Origin: Mycobacterium sp. KBS0706
Lineage (GTDB): Bacteria; Pseudomonadota; Alphaproteobacteria; DSM-16000; Inquilinaceae
Length of the DNA: 64,000 nt
Assembly (NCBI RefSeq): GCF_005938675.2
Contig: NZ_VCCH02000015.1
Span: 1-64,000, forward strand
Direction: 5' to 3'
The position numbers and the translations under genes were made by a program. The notes under the pieces were generated by a model, which was not told where the DNA came from, made no database searches, and saw only the letters and a list, made by a program, of their open reading frames with translations. Positions 38,629-46,713 of the stretch are shown in pieces; the first letter of the stretch is position 1, and every line of letters starts with the position of its first letter.

Positions 38629-39522
38629 CTATCCGGGGCCGCGCAGCACGTCGATGAAGGCACGCAGCGCCGGCGGCATCTGGCGGCGGCCGGGGTGGTA
38701 CAGGTAGAAGCCCGGGAAGCGCGGCGACCAGTCGCCCAGCACCCGCCGCAGCCGCCCGGCCGCGATGTCGGCTTGCGCCTGCCGGTCGAGCAGATAGGCG
38801 ATGCCGACGCCGCCCAGCGCCGCCTGCAGCATCAGCGCGGCGTCGTTGACCACCAGCGGCCCGTCGACCGCCAGTGCGACCTCCTGCCCGCCCTTCTCGA
38901 ACTCCCAGCGGTAGAGGTCGCCGCCGCCGGGCCAGCGGAAGCGGAGGCAGCGGTGGCGGTGCAGGTCGGCTGGGGTCTGCGGCACGCCATGCTCGGCGAA
39001 GTACTCGGGCGTGGCCACCGCCGCCAGCTCCAGCACCCCGGTCAGCGGCACCGCCACCATGTCGCGCTCCAGCGTCTCGCCCAGGCGGATGCCGGCGTCG
39101 AAGCGGCCGGCGACGATGTCGGTGATGGTGTCGTCGACCACCACCTCCAGCTCGACACCGGGATGGGCGTTCTGGAACCGGCCCAGCATCGGGCCGACCA
39201 GATGTGTGGCGGCGAAGCGCGGCACGTTGATGCGCAGCCGGCCGGCCGGCGCGTCGCGGAAGCGGTTCACCTCCTGCACCGCCTGGTCGAACTCGGCGAA
39301 GAGCGGCCGCAACCGGTCCAGCAACCGCTCGCCCGCCTCGGTCGGGGTGACGCTGCGGGTGGTGCGGTTCAGCAGGCGCACGCCGAGCCGCTCCTCCAGC
39401 CCGCGCAGGGTCTGGCTGAGCGCCGAGGGCGAGACGCCGAGCCGCCTGGCGGCGCGGGAGAAGCTCGCCGCCTCGGCCACCGCGGCGAAGGCCCGCAGCT
39501 CGGCATAGTCGCTGCCGCGCAT
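38629..39522 (-). CDS. LysR-family transcriptional regulator
   Basis: 297 residues. The N-terminal winged helix reads [20 protein letters not shown] and [17 protein letters not shown]; the rest is the periplasmic-binding-like effector domain. It belongs to the subgroup with [16 protein letters not shown], whose members often control adjacent oxidoreductases. It is divergent from a quinone-reductase gene, with inverted-repeat operators between them, so it probably regulates that gene and itself. Confidence 0.94.
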   Translation of the reverse strand: MRGSDYAELRAFAAVAEAASFSRAARRLGVSPSALSQTLRGLEERLGVRLLNRTTRSVTPTEAGERLLDRLRPLFAEFDQAVQEVNRFRDAPAGRLRINVPRFAATHLVGPMLGRFQNAHPGVELEVVVDDTITDIVAGRFDAGIRLGETLERDMVAVPLTGVLELAAVATPEYFAEHGVPQTPADLHRHRCLRFRWPGGGDLYRWEFEKGGQEVALAVDGPLVVNDAALMLQAALGGVGIAYLLDRQAQADIAAGRLRRVLGDWSPRFPGFYLYHPGRRQMPPALRAFIDVLRGPG

Positions 39523-39535
39523 TCTGCACCGTTTC

Positions 39536-39552
39536 CTTCAAGACCATTGAAG
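39536..39552. promoter_or_regulatory. Inverted repeat in the LysR/quinone-reductase divergent region
   Basis: CTTCAA and TTGAAG are separated by five bases, a LysR-type box (T-N11-A within a dyad). A second palindrome, TTCCCTTCAAGGAA, follows around 39565-39578 and repeats the CTTCAA core. Both lie between the two divergent start codons, where a LysR protein would bind. Confidence 0.55.
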
Positions 39553-39616
39553 ATTATGGGCCATTCCCTTCAAGGAAGCGAGGCTGCACCCTCGGCCAGG
39601 ACACTGAGAGGCCGCC

Positions 39617-40333
39617 ATGAAGATCCTGATCGTCCATGCCCATCCCGAGCCGCGCAGCTTCAACGGTGCGCTGACCGATACCGCCCGGCGCTGCCTGGCC
39701 GAGGCGGGGCATGAGCTGGTGGTCTCGGACCTGTACACCATGGGCTGGGACCCGCGCTCCGGCCGCGGCAACTTCGCCGGCGCGCTGGACCAGGACATCT
39801 TCAGGCAGCAGCAGGAGGAGGCGCATGCCAGCGCCACCGGCGGCTTCGCCCCGGAGGTGCTGGCCGAGCTGGACAAGCTGTTCTGGTGCGACGCGCTGGT
39901 GTTCCAGTTCCCGCTGTGGTGGTTCGGGCTGCCGGCGATGCTGAAGGGCTGGGTCGACCGGGTCTTCGCCATGGGCGCGGTCTATGGCGGCGGGGTCTGG
40001 TACGACCGCGGCCGCTTCGCCGGACGCCGGGCGATGCTGTCGCTGACCGTCGGCGGCCCGCCCAGCATGTACGGGCCGGACGGGCTGAACGGCGACATCC
40101 ACCAGCTGCTGTACCCGATCCAGCACGGCATGCTGCGCTTCACCGGCTTCGACGTGCTGCCGCCCTGCATCGCCTGGCAGCCGGCCCGGATCGGCGAGGA
40201 GGGCCGGCGGGCCACTCTGGAACAGTACCGGCAGAGGCTGCTGACGCTGGCGACCACCGAGCCGCTGCGCTTCCCGAGCCTCGACGACTATGACTCCGAG
40301 ACCTTTGCCCTGAAGACGGGAGCGGCGACGTGA
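39617..40333 (+). CDS. NAD(P)H:quinone reductase of the flavodoxin-like fold
   Basis: 238 residues of the Flavodoxin_2 family (NQO/MdaB/KefF-like). MKILIVHAHPEPRSFNGAL binds FMN or FAD phosphate, and FQFPLWWFGLPAMLKGWVDR plus GGPPSMYGPDG form the rest of the flavin site. It reduces quinones or other electrophiles by two electrons. GAGAGG lies just upstream of the ATG. The next gene overlaps its stop by four bases, and the LysR gene is divergent. Confidence 0.92.
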   Translation: MKILIVHAHPEPRSFNGALTDTARRCLAEAGHELVVSDLYTMGWDPRSGRGNFAGALDQDIFRQQQEEAHASATGGFAPEVLAELDKLFWCDALVFQFPLWWFGLPAMLKGWVDRVFAMGAVYGGGVWYDRGRFAGRRAMLSLTVGGPPSMYGPDGLNGDIHQLLYPIQHGMLRFTGFDVLPPCIAWQPARIGEEGRRATLEQYRQRLLTLATTEPLRFPSLDDYDSETFALKTGAAT

Positions 40334-40905
40334 GGATCATCGTCATCGGCGCCACCGGCACGATCGGCACGGCGGTAGCGACGGCGCTGGAGAAGCGGCA
40401 CGAGGTGGTGCGGGCATCGCGCAACGGGTCGCCTTCGGTCGATATCGAGGACACGGCCTCGATCGCGGCGCTGCTGGCGGCGACGGGGCCGGTCGACGCC
40501 GTCGTGTGCTGCGCCGCCAGCGCCCGGATGGCGCCGCTCGACGCCCCGGACGAGGCCTTCCTGCAGGGGCTGCAGGGCAAGCTGCTGGGCCAGGTGGCGC
40601 TGCTGCGGCTGGCCCTGCCGCATCTGCGCGACGACGGCTCGGTCACCCTGACCGCCGGGACCTTCGACCCGCCGATGGCCGGAGCCGCCTTCGGCGCCCT
40701 GGTCAATGCCGGCCTCGAGGCCTTCGTCCGTGCCGCGGCGCTGGAGCTGCCGCGCGGCCTGCGGGTCAACGCCGTCAGCCCCGGCTGGGTGCGCGAAACG
40801 CTGGCGGCGATGGGCCGGGACGGCGGCACGCCGGCGGCCGATGTCGCCCGCCCCTATGTCGCGGCGGTGGAGGGATCGGCACAGGGCCAGGTGATCAGGC
40901 CCTGA
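40330..40905 (+). CDS. Short SDR-family oxidoreductase with atypical active site
   Basis: 191 residues, starting at a GTG that overlaps the preceding TGA. The NAD(P)-binding GATGTIGTAVATAL (residues 8-21) is clear. The usual catalytic Tyr-x-x-x-Lys is not seen: the equivalent region reads AGAAFGALVNAGLEAFV, without Tyr or Lys. It also has RVNAVSPGWVRETL, normal for SDRs. The protein is short because it lacks part of the C-terminal substrate loop. It may bind nucleotide without classical dehydrogenase chemistry. Confidence 0.85.
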   Translation: MRIIVIGATGTIGTAVATALEKRHEVVRASRNGSPSVDIEDTASIAALLAATGPVDAVVCCAASARMAPLDAPDEAFLQGLQGKLLGQVALLRLALPHLRDDGSVTLTAGTFDPPMAGAAFGALVNAGLEAFVRAAALELPRGLRVNAVSPGWVRETLAAMGRDGGTPAADVARPYVAAVEGSAQGQVIRP

Positions 40906-40910
40906 CGTTG

Positions 40911-40932
40911 CTGCCAGGATCTGGCAGCATGG
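40911..40932. promoter_or_regulatory. Operator-like motif upstream of the WYL regulator
   Basis: The block CTGCC...CTGGCAGCATGG contains an inverted CTGCCA/TGGCAG pair and lies just before the regulator's ATG (40937). A near-identical block precedes the VOC gene at 41632. Two copies in front of the regulator and its neighbour suggest a shared binding site. Confidence 0.5.
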
Positions 40933-40936
40933 CCTC

Positions 40937-41629
40937 ATGTCGCGATCCGAACGCCTGCTGACGCTGATCCAGGTGCTGCGCCGCCACCGCCGGCCGGTCA
41001 GCGGGCGGGTGCTGGCAGCCGAGACCGGGATCAGCATCCGCACGCTGTACCGCGACATCGCCACGCTGCAGGCGCAGGGCGCCGACATCGAGGGCGAGCC
41101 CGGGCTGGGCTATGTGCTGCGGCCCGGCTTCATGCTGCCGCCGCTGATGTTCTCGGAGGACGAGATCGAGGCGCTGGTGCTGGGCTCGCGCTGGGTCGCC
41201 CAGCGCGCCGACGACCGGCTGGGCGACGCCGCCCGCAACGCCTTGGCCAAGATCGCGGCGGTGCTGCCGGAGGATCTGCGCCAGGGCCTCGACGCCAACG
41301 CCTTGCTGGTCGGGCCCGGCCAGGCGATCGCCGGCGGCAGCATCGACCTCGCCACCGTGCGCCAGGCGATCCGGGGCGAGCGCAAGCTGGCCATCGCCTA
41401 TCGCGGGCCGGAGGGGGCGGAGACCCGGCGGGTGATCTGGCCCTTCGCGCTGGGCTTCTTCGACCAGGTCCGCATGGTGGTGGCCTGGTGCGAACTGCGC
41501 CAGGGGTTCCGCCATTTCCGCACCGACCGGATCCTGGAGCTGGCGGCGATCGAGGCGCGCTATCCGAAGCGGCGCCAGGCCCTGCTGAAGGAATGGCGCG
41601 AGATGCAGGGCATCTCTTCCCGCGACTGA
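40937..41629 (+). CDS. YafY-type HTH/WYL transcriptional regulator
   Basis: 230 residues. The N-terminal HTH_11 winged helix reads SRSERLLTLIQVLRRHRRPV and GISIRTLYRDIATLQAQGAD. The WYL domain follows from about residue 140 (KLAIAYRGPEGAETRRVIWP, then MVVAWCELRQGFRHFRTDRI). YafY-type regulators of alphaproteobacteria usually control adjacent small-enzyme genes such as VOC proteins. The downstream VOC gene and the twin operator motifs fit that. Confidence 0.9.
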   Translation: MSRSERLLTLIQVLRRHRRPVSGRVLAAETGISIRTLYRDIATLQAQGADIEGEPGLGYVLRPGFMLPPLMFSEDEIEALVLGSRWVAQRADDRLGDAARNALAKIAAVLPEDLRQGLDANALLVGPGQAIAGGSIDLATVRQAIRGERKLAIAYRGPEGAETRRVIWPFALGFFDQVRMVVAWCELRQGFRHFRTDRILELAAIEARYPKRRQALLKEWREMQGISSRD

Positions 41630-41631
41630 TA

Positions 41632-41653
41632 CTGCCGGAAACTGACAGCATGG
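41632..41653. promoter_or_regulatory. Operator-like motif upstream of the VOC gene
   Basis: CTGCC...CTGACAGCATGG matches the motif at 40911-40932 at about 18 of 22 positions by eye. It lies 40 bases upstream of the VOC gene and just after the WYL regulator's stop codon. Confidence 0.5.
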
Positions 41654-41692
41654 GGGCGCATCCTGGGCCCGTCATCACCCAGGAGAACCCCG

Positions 41693-42061
41693 ATGCCGAT
41701 CCCGAGCTACACCCTGCTCTATGTCGACAACCCGCCGGCCAGCGCCGCCTTCTATGCCGGGCTGCTGGGCCGCGAGCCGGTCGAATCCGCGCCCACCTTC
41801 GCCCTGTTCGTGCTCGATGGCGGGGCCAAGCTCGGCCTGTGGTCGCGGCACACGGTCGAGCCGGCGGCGACGGCGGCAGGCGGCGGGGCCGAGATCGGCT
41901 TCAGCGTCGCCGACGCCGCGACGGTCGAGACCATCCATGCCGATTGGCGCGGCCGCGGCCTGCCGATCCTGCAGCCGCCGACCGCGATGGATTTCGGCCA
42001 CAGCTTCGTCGCCCTCGACCCCGACGGCCACCGGCTGCGGGTGTTCGCGCTGACGGCGTAA
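41693..42061 (+). CDS. VOC-family protein
   Basis: 122 residues of the vicinal oxygen chelate fold: YTLLYVDNPPASAAFYAGLL at the start, EIGFSVADAATVE in the second module and FVALDPDGHRLRVFAL at the end. It belongs to the PhnB/glyoxalase-like group usually found beside YafY regulators. AGGAGAACCCCG precedes the ATG. The function is probably binding or conversion of a small electrophile, otherwise unknown. Confidence 0.85.
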   Translation: MPIPSYTLLYVDNPPASAAFYAGLLGREPVESAPTFALFVLDGGAKLGLWSRHTVEPAATAAGGGAEIGFSVADAATVETIHADWRGRGLPILQPPTAMDFGHSFVALDPDGHRLRVFALTA

Positions 42062-42088
42062 CGGAACGGGCCTGCGCAACGGCACGGT

Positions 42089-42222
42089 CCGCCCCCTCAC
42101 CCTCCCGGCCCAAGCGGGCCGGGCCCTCCCTCTCCCCAAGGAGAGGGAATAGGAGCTGCGGCCCCTTCACCTCTCCTTGGGAGAGGTCGAAATCGCGCCA
42201 GCGATTTCGGGTGAGGGGGCGG
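42089..42222. repeat. Palindromic intergenic repeat with CCGCCCCCTCACC ends
   Basis: The ends CCGCCCCCTCACC (from 42089) and GGTGAGGGGGCGG (to 42222) are inverse copies. Inside are TCTCCCCAAGGAGAGGG and CTCTCCTTGGGAGAGG, which also pair. The 134-base unit can fold as a branched hairpin. It fills the gap between the VOC and amidase genes and carries no ORF. Its termini differ from the TTGCCTCTCCCG family. Confidence 0.6.
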
Positions 42223-42338
42223 CCCCGGCCCATCCACTCGATCACCCTATCGCTGGGCCTCGACAAATCGGCCCGCGGCTGGTCGAGTAGCGGATCGCAC
42301 CCGGCCGGCGGCCCGCCGGGGCGACGGGACCCGGGGCC

Positions 42339-43721
42339 GTGGATTCATCGCCCGTGATCGACCTGTCCCAGACCTCCGCCGCCGCCCTCGGCCGCCTCTA
42401 CCTCGCCGGCGCGACCGACCCGGTCACCGCGGCCGAGTTCTTCCTCGACCGCATCCGCGCCTGCCCGGACAAGGCAGTGTTCCTGCTGCTGACCGAGGAG
42501 CGGGCGCGGCGCGAGGCCGAGGCCAGCCGCAAGCGCTACCGCGCCGGCCGGCCGCTGGGGCCGCTGGACGGCGTGCCGGTCGCCTGGAAGGACCTGGTCG
42601 ACCTGGAAGGCACCGTCACCACCGCCGGGGCCGAGGTGCTGCGCCACGCCCCGCCGGCCGCTGCCGACGCGCCGATCGCGCGCCGCCTCGCCGCTGCCGG
42701 CATGGTCAGCCTGGGCAAGGTCAATCTCAGCGAATTCGCCTATTCCGGCCTCGGGCTGAACCCGCATTACGGCACGCCGCTGAACCCCTACGATGCGGCG
42801 ACTCCGCGGGCGCCCGGCGGGTCCTCCTCCGGCTCGGCCGTCGCGGTGGCGCGCGGCCTCGCCCCCTGCGCCATCGGCAGCGATACCGGCGGGTCGGTGC
42901 GCATCCCGGCCGCCTTCAACGGGCTGGTCGGCCTGAAGACCACCGAGGGCCGGATCGACAAGAGCGGCGTGTTCCCGCTGTCGCAGACCCTGGACACGAT
43001 CGGCCCGCTGGCCCGGACGGTGGAGGACTGCATCCTGCTGGATGCCGCCCTGCGCGGCGCCGTCGCCACCGATATCATCCGGGCCGAGCTGTCCGGGCTG
43101 CGGCTGGTGGTGCCGGAGAACATCGTCTTCGACCATGCCGAGGACGGGGTGGTCGCCAATTTCGAGCGGGCGCTGGCCGCGCTGGTTGCCGGCGGGGCCA
43201 AGGTCGAGCGGCGGCGCATCGCCATCTTCGACGAGGCGCTGGCGGTGGGCGCCGCCCATGGCTCGCTGACGGCGGCGGAGGCCTATGCCTTCCACCGCGA
43301 GCTGATGGAGGGGCCGGACGCGGCGCGGGTCGACCCGCGCATCACCTCGCGCATCGGCGGCGGCAAGCGGATGACCGCCCTCGACCTGTTGGCGATCCAG
43401 GCCATGCGCCGGCGGTTGAGCCCGGCGCTGGCGGCCGAGCTGGACGGCGCCCTGCTGGCCTTCCCCACCGTGCCGCATGCGGCGCCGGAGATCGCGCCGC
43501 TGGAGGCCGATGTCGAGCTGTACCACCAGACCAATCTGCGCAGCCTGCGCAACACCATGATCGGCAACATCCTGACCACCTGCGGCCTGGCCCTGCCGAC
43601 CGGGCTGGACGGGCGCGGCCTGCCGACCAGCCTGCTGCTCTCCGCCCCCGCCGGCGACGACTCCCGGCTGCTCGCGATCGGCCTGGCCGCCGAAGCGGCC
43701 GGCATCGACGGGCGCAGCTGA
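42339..43721 (+). CDS. Amidase-signature family hydrolase
   Basis: 460 residues with the Ser-cisSer-Lys triad of the amidase signature family: Lys in VPVAWKDLVD, the serine-rich APGGSSSGSAVAVARG, and nucleophilic Ser in GSDTGGSVRIPAAFNGLVG. The family includes allophanate hydrolase-like, aryl-acylamidase and GatA-type enzymes; this one is shorter than GatA and no GatB or GatC is nearby, so it is not the tRNA amidotransferase. The substrate is unknown. A hairpin follows the stop. Confidence 0.9.
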   Translation: MDSSPVIDLSQTSAAALGRLYLAGATDPVTAAEFFLDRIRACPDKAVFLLLTEERARREAEASRKRYRAGRPLGPLDGVPVAWKDLVDLEGTVTTAGAEVLRHAPPAAADAPIARRLAAAGMVSLGKVNLSEFAYSGLGLNPHYGTPLNPYDAATPRAPGGSSSGSAVAVARGLAPCAIGSDTGGSVRIPAAFNGLVGLKTTEGRIDKSGVFPLSQTLDTIGPLARTVEDCILLDAALRGAVATDIIRAELSGLRLVVPENIVFDHAEDGVVANFERALAALVAGGAKVERRRIAIFDEALAVGAAHGSLTAAEAYAFHRELMEGPDAARVDPRITSRIGGGKRMTALDLLAIQAMRRRLSPALAAELDGALLAFPTVPHAAPEIAPLEADVELYHQTNLRSLRNTMIGNILTTCGLALPTGLDGRGLPTSLLLSAPAGDDSRLLAIGLAAEAAGIDGRS

Positions 43722-43727
43722 TCGAAA

Positions 43728-43755
43728 GGCCTGGCCGATCTCCCGGCCGGGCCTT
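43728..43755 (+). terminator. Probable terminator after the amidase gene
   Basis: AGGCCTGGCCG and CGGCCGGGCCT form an 11-bp stem with one T-G pair and a six-base loop, followed by a T/C-rich tract. It starts seven bases after the amidase stop and lies between two converging genes. The T-run is weak. Confidence 0.45.
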
Positions 43756-43787
43756 CCTCCCCTCCCCCGTCCCCCCGGACGGAGCCG

Positions 43788-44570
43788 TCAATCCAGCAGG
43801 TCGGGCTCGGCCGCGACGATCCAGTCCCACAGCGGCTTGAAGCTGAGCGCCCCGCCGGTCGGGCCGCCGACCCGGTCATAGGTGAACTTCGCCGTGCTGT
43901 GGTCGAGCACGATCGGTGTGCCCGCGGCCTCGGCCAGCAGCTGGGCGTGGGCGGCGTTGTCCATCGAGATGTACCACCAGGCCGCAGCCTCGACCGACGG
44001 GCCGGCGGTGAGGAAGCCGTGATTCTGCAGGATCACCGCCTTGCGGTCGCCGAGCGCCTGGACGATGCGCTGGCCCTCTTCCGCCTCCAGCACCACGCCG
44101 TGGAACTCGCCGTAGAGCCCGTGGTCGCCGTGGAAGCTGCAGGAATCCTGGGTGATCGGGTCGAGCAGCCGACCCAGCGTCGACCAGGCCTTGCCGTAGG
44201 TCGAATGGGTATGGGCGGCGGCGACCACGTCCGGCCGCGCCTTGTGGATCGCGGCATGGATGACGAAGGCGGCCTCGTTGATCGGCTGGCTGCCCTCCAC
44301 GATCTCGCCATGCTCGTTGACCAGCTGCAGGTCGGAGACGCGGATCTGGCCGAAATGCCTGCCCAGCGGGTTGACCCAGAAATGGTCGGTCAGCTCCGGG
44401 TCCCGCGCGGTGATGTGGCCGGCCAGGCCCTGGTCGAAGCCGCGGCGGGCGAAGATGCGGAAGGCGGCGGCCAGGCGCTGCTTGCGGTGCAGACGCTCCG
44501 CCGCCAGCGAATTGTGCTGCGGCAGGGTGAAGAAGTCCCGGGCCCGGGTGGCGACGGTGGCTTGGCTCAT
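43788..44570 (-). CDS. Class II aldolase/adducin-family protein
   Basis: 260 residues with the metal-binding histidines in AAHTHSTYGKAWS and NHGFLTAG, plus INEAAFVIHAAIH typical of the family. Class II aldolases cleave or epimerise sugar phosphates, but many close relatives of this size with the N-terminal RLAAAFRIFARRGFDQGLAG occur beside transport genes with unknown substrates. It is encoded 17 bases after the Tat-secreted binding protein and probably co-transcribed with it. Confidence 0.9.
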   Translation of the reverse strand: MSQATVATRARDFFTLPQHNSLAAERLHRKQRLAAAFRIFARRGFDQGLAGHITARDPELTDHFWVNPLGRHFGQIRVSDLQLVNEHGEIVEGSQPINEAAFVIHAAIHKARPDVVAAAHTHSTYGKAWSTLGRLLDPITQDSCSFHGDHGLYGEFHGVVLEAEEGQRIVQALGDRKAVILQNHGFLTAGPSVEAAAWWYISMDNAAHAQLLAEAAGTPIVLDHSTAKFTYDRVGGPTGGALSFKPLWDWIVAAEPDLLD

Positions 44571-44587
44571 GGGGTCCTCGCGAAGGG

Positions 44588-45559
44588 TCAGGCGCTCTTG
44601 GCCAGCAGCTCGCCGTAGCGGCGGTCGAACAGGGGGGCGACGTCGATCGGGCCGGGCACCAGGCCGAGCTCGATGAAGGTGTCGGCGACGGCCTGGACCG
44701 AGGCGACGGCGTCGTCGGTCACAGGCCGCAGGTCGTTGGGCTGGCTGGCGTTGCGCAGCTGGCCCAGCACGATGTCCCGCGGCACGCCGATGGCGTCGCT
44801 GAAGATCGTCGCCCAGTCCTCGAGATGCGCCTGCTGCCAGGCCCAGGCCCGCTTGATGCGCAGCAGGTAGTCGCCGATCGCGGCCGACAGCCTCGGGTCG
44901 TCCAGCGCCTCGGCCCGGGCGGCGTAGATGTAGTTGCCGGAGAGATAGCCGTTGGCGGTGACCAGCACCCGGGCGCCGGAGGCGGCGATGGTGATCGGCA
45001 CGGAGTAGCCGTAGATCGCCCAGGCGTCGATCGCGCCCTGGTCGAAGGCGGCGCAGCCGTCGGCCGGGGTCAGCGGCACGCCGGTGATGTCGGCGAAGGA
45101 CAGGCCGGCCGCCTTCAGGATCCGGGCCAGGTAGTACTGGGTGGTGGTGGCGCGGACATAGCCGACGCGCTTGCCGGCGAGGTCGGCCGGCGTCCGGATC
45201 GGGCTGTCCTTCGGCACCAGGACGACCTGGTTGTTGACGTCATCGGCGATGATCGCGACCGCCTTGATGCGGGCGCCGGAGGCGGCGGCGAAGACCGGCG
45301 GGATCTCGCTCATCGACCCGACATCGATGGCGCCAGCATTCATCGCCTCGACGATCACGTTGCCAGAGGCGAACTCGCCGAAGCTCAGCGCATAGGGCGT
45401 GTCGAGCTGCCCGGCCGCGCGCAGCAGGTTGTCCTCGCGGCCCTTGTACTTGGCAGCGCGCAGGGTGACGCCGGCGTCGGCGCGGGACAGGCCGGGCCCG
45501 AGCGCCAGGAGGCCGGCGCTGCCGGCCAGCAGCGAGCGGCGCGACAGGATGATGGGCAC
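44588..45559 (-). CDS. Tat-secreted ABC substrate-binding protein (sulfonate/nitrate/taurine type)
   Basis: 323 residues. The signal SRRSLLAGSAGLLALGPG carries the twin arginines of the Tat pathway. The mature part is a NMT1/SsuA-like binding fold: SFGEFASGNVIVEAMNAGAI, GKRVGYVRATTTQYYLARIL and IDAWAIYGYSVPIT. It lies beside, but divergent from, a complete sulfonate-type permease/ATPase set that has its own binding protein, so it is likely an alternative receptor. The 5' region is A+T-rich. Confidence 0.9.
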   Translation of the reverse strand: MPIILSRRSLLAGSAGLLALGPGLSRADAGVTLRAAKYKGREDNLLRAAGQLDTPYALSFGEFASGNVIVEAMNAGAIDVGSMSEIPPVFAAASGARIKAVAIIADDVNNQVVLVPKDSPIRTPADLAGKRVGYVRATTTQYYLARILKAAGLSFADITGVPLTPADGCAAFDQGAIDAWAIYGYSVPITIAASGARVLVTANGYLSGNYIYAARAEALDDPRLSAAIGDYLLRIKRAWAWQQAHLEDWATIFSDAIGVPRDIVLGQLRNASQPNDLRPVTDDAVASVQAVADTFIELGLVPGPIDVAPLFDRRYGELLAKSA

Positions 45560-45680
45560 GGGCGCTCCTTCGGTGAGCGTGAATGCGGCAATGCCGGGAT
45601 TCGATGTGAATTATGGAAATATACAAAATCACATTAGTCAAATTTAAATTTAGAACAAGATAATAACGTTGAATTTTATT

Positions 45681-45760
45681 CTGTCATGCCCGGGCTTGAC
45701 CCGGGCATCCAGAGGATGTCGACAAAGACTGGATTGCCGGGTCAAGCCCGGCAATGACAG
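45681..45760. repeat. 80-bp palindromic intergenic repeat
   Basis: CTGTCATGCCCGGGCTTGAC onward pairs with the inverse block ending at 45760, each arm about 32 bases with few mismatches. Each arm is itself partly palindromic (CCCGGGCTTGACCCGGG). It sits between the nitroreductase stop and the binding protein's start, so it may act as a bidirectional structure. The type is widespread in alphaproteobacterial intergenic DNA. Confidence 0.65.
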
Positions 45761-45796
45761 GAGGGCGACGGGCCGGCGCAGCGGCCGGCCCCTACA

Positions 45797-46393
45797 CTAC
45801 ACGGCTCGGAAGGCGCCTTCCGAGACGATGCTGCTCAAGGGCTTGCGGCTGTTGGGCACCTCGCGCTCCTGCAGCTTCTCCGGCAGGGTCGACCTGTCGC
45901 CCAGCCGGCCGATGGCGATGGCGGCGTCGGCGGCATAGTCCGGCGGCAAGCCCAGCAGGGTGCGGGCCTTGTCGCGGTCGAAGCCGGACATGCCGTGGGT
46001 GTGCCAGCCGGAGAGCAACGCCTGCAGCGCGAAGTTCGACCAGGCGGCGCCGGCGTCGAAGGAGTGGGTGAGAAGCGGGGTCTCGCCCTTGCCGGGCTGG
46101 TCGAATTTCGACTTCGACGTGACGATCACCAGCGCCGCCGCATGCTGCGCCCAGCCGCGATTCCACTCGTTCAGGATCTCGAGGAAGACCGGCCAGCGCT
46201 CCGAGCCGCGGCGGGCATAGATGAAATGCCAGGGCTGCGAGTTGTAGGCCGAGGGCGCCCAGCGCGCCGCCTCGAAGCAGCGCAGCAGCTCCGCCTCCGG
46301 GATCGCTTCCTCGGTGAAGGCGCGCGGCGACCAGCGCCGCAGGAACAGGCCATCGATGTCGTGCTCGGCCACGCGGCCGTTGAGGCTGGTCAT
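45797..46393 (-). CDS. Nitroreductase-family oxidoreductase
   Basis: 198 residues of the FMN-dependent nitroreductase fold. The FMN-binding RRWSPRAFTEEAIPE, AARWAPSAYNSQPWHFIYAR and the C-terminal GRLGDRSTLPEKLQEREVPN are typical of the subgroup found in alphaproteobacterial stress and sulfur loci. The start at 46393 has CTGGAG upstream; the frame is open 78 codons further but that part is Cys/Arg-rich and not conserved. It is divergent from the sulfur operon. Confidence 0.9.
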   Translation of the reverse strand: MTSLNGRVAEHDIDGLFLRRWSPRAFTEEAIPEAELLRCFEAARWAPSAYNSQPWHFIYARRGSERWPVFLEILNEWNRGWAQHAAALVIVTSKSKFDQPGKGETPLLTHSFDAGAAWSNFALQALLSGWHTHGMSGFDRDKARTLLGLPPDYAADAAIAIGRLGDRSTLPEKLQEREVPNSRKPLSSIVSEGAFRAV

Positions 46394-46713
46394 GTCGACT
46401 CCAGGGCCGATCTCTCGATCGGCGGGCTGCGGCTGATCGCGAAAGCCCATTGTCATACCGGCCAAAGCGCCGTCAAAACAAATTACGCATGTGCAATCAT
46501 CCGGCATCGCTGCCATGCAGCAGCGGCAGGCGCGTCGATTCCGGCATCGCCGGATTGACATAAAATCAAGCCATCTCAGATAGTTACATATTATACATTT
46601 ATTTGAAGATATTAATTTAAGAATCACATTGACTCAGAGATATCGTCAGTCATGATCTACATATCAGCGACGCCGCTGTCGCCTCCCCGCTTTCCCGGCA
46701 ACAGGACATCGCC
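46394..46713. promoter_or_regulatory. A+T-rich divergent control region of the sulfur locus
   Basis: These 320 bases hold no gene. From about 46555 to 46670 the sequence is strongly A+T-rich, including TATTATACATTTATTTG and ATATTAATTTAAG, and contains TTGACA at about 46555 and TTGACT at about 46629. No -35/-10 pair has good spacing, so I name no promoter. Given the flanking genes, this is where a sulfur-status regulator such as a CysB/Cbl-like protein would act; I see no diagnostic site. Confidence 0.4.

Noticed and set aside
42339..43721. Amidase as GatA of the Glu-tRNA amidotransferase
   Set aside because: Too divergent and short, with no gatB or gatC nearby; only the shared amidase signature is present.
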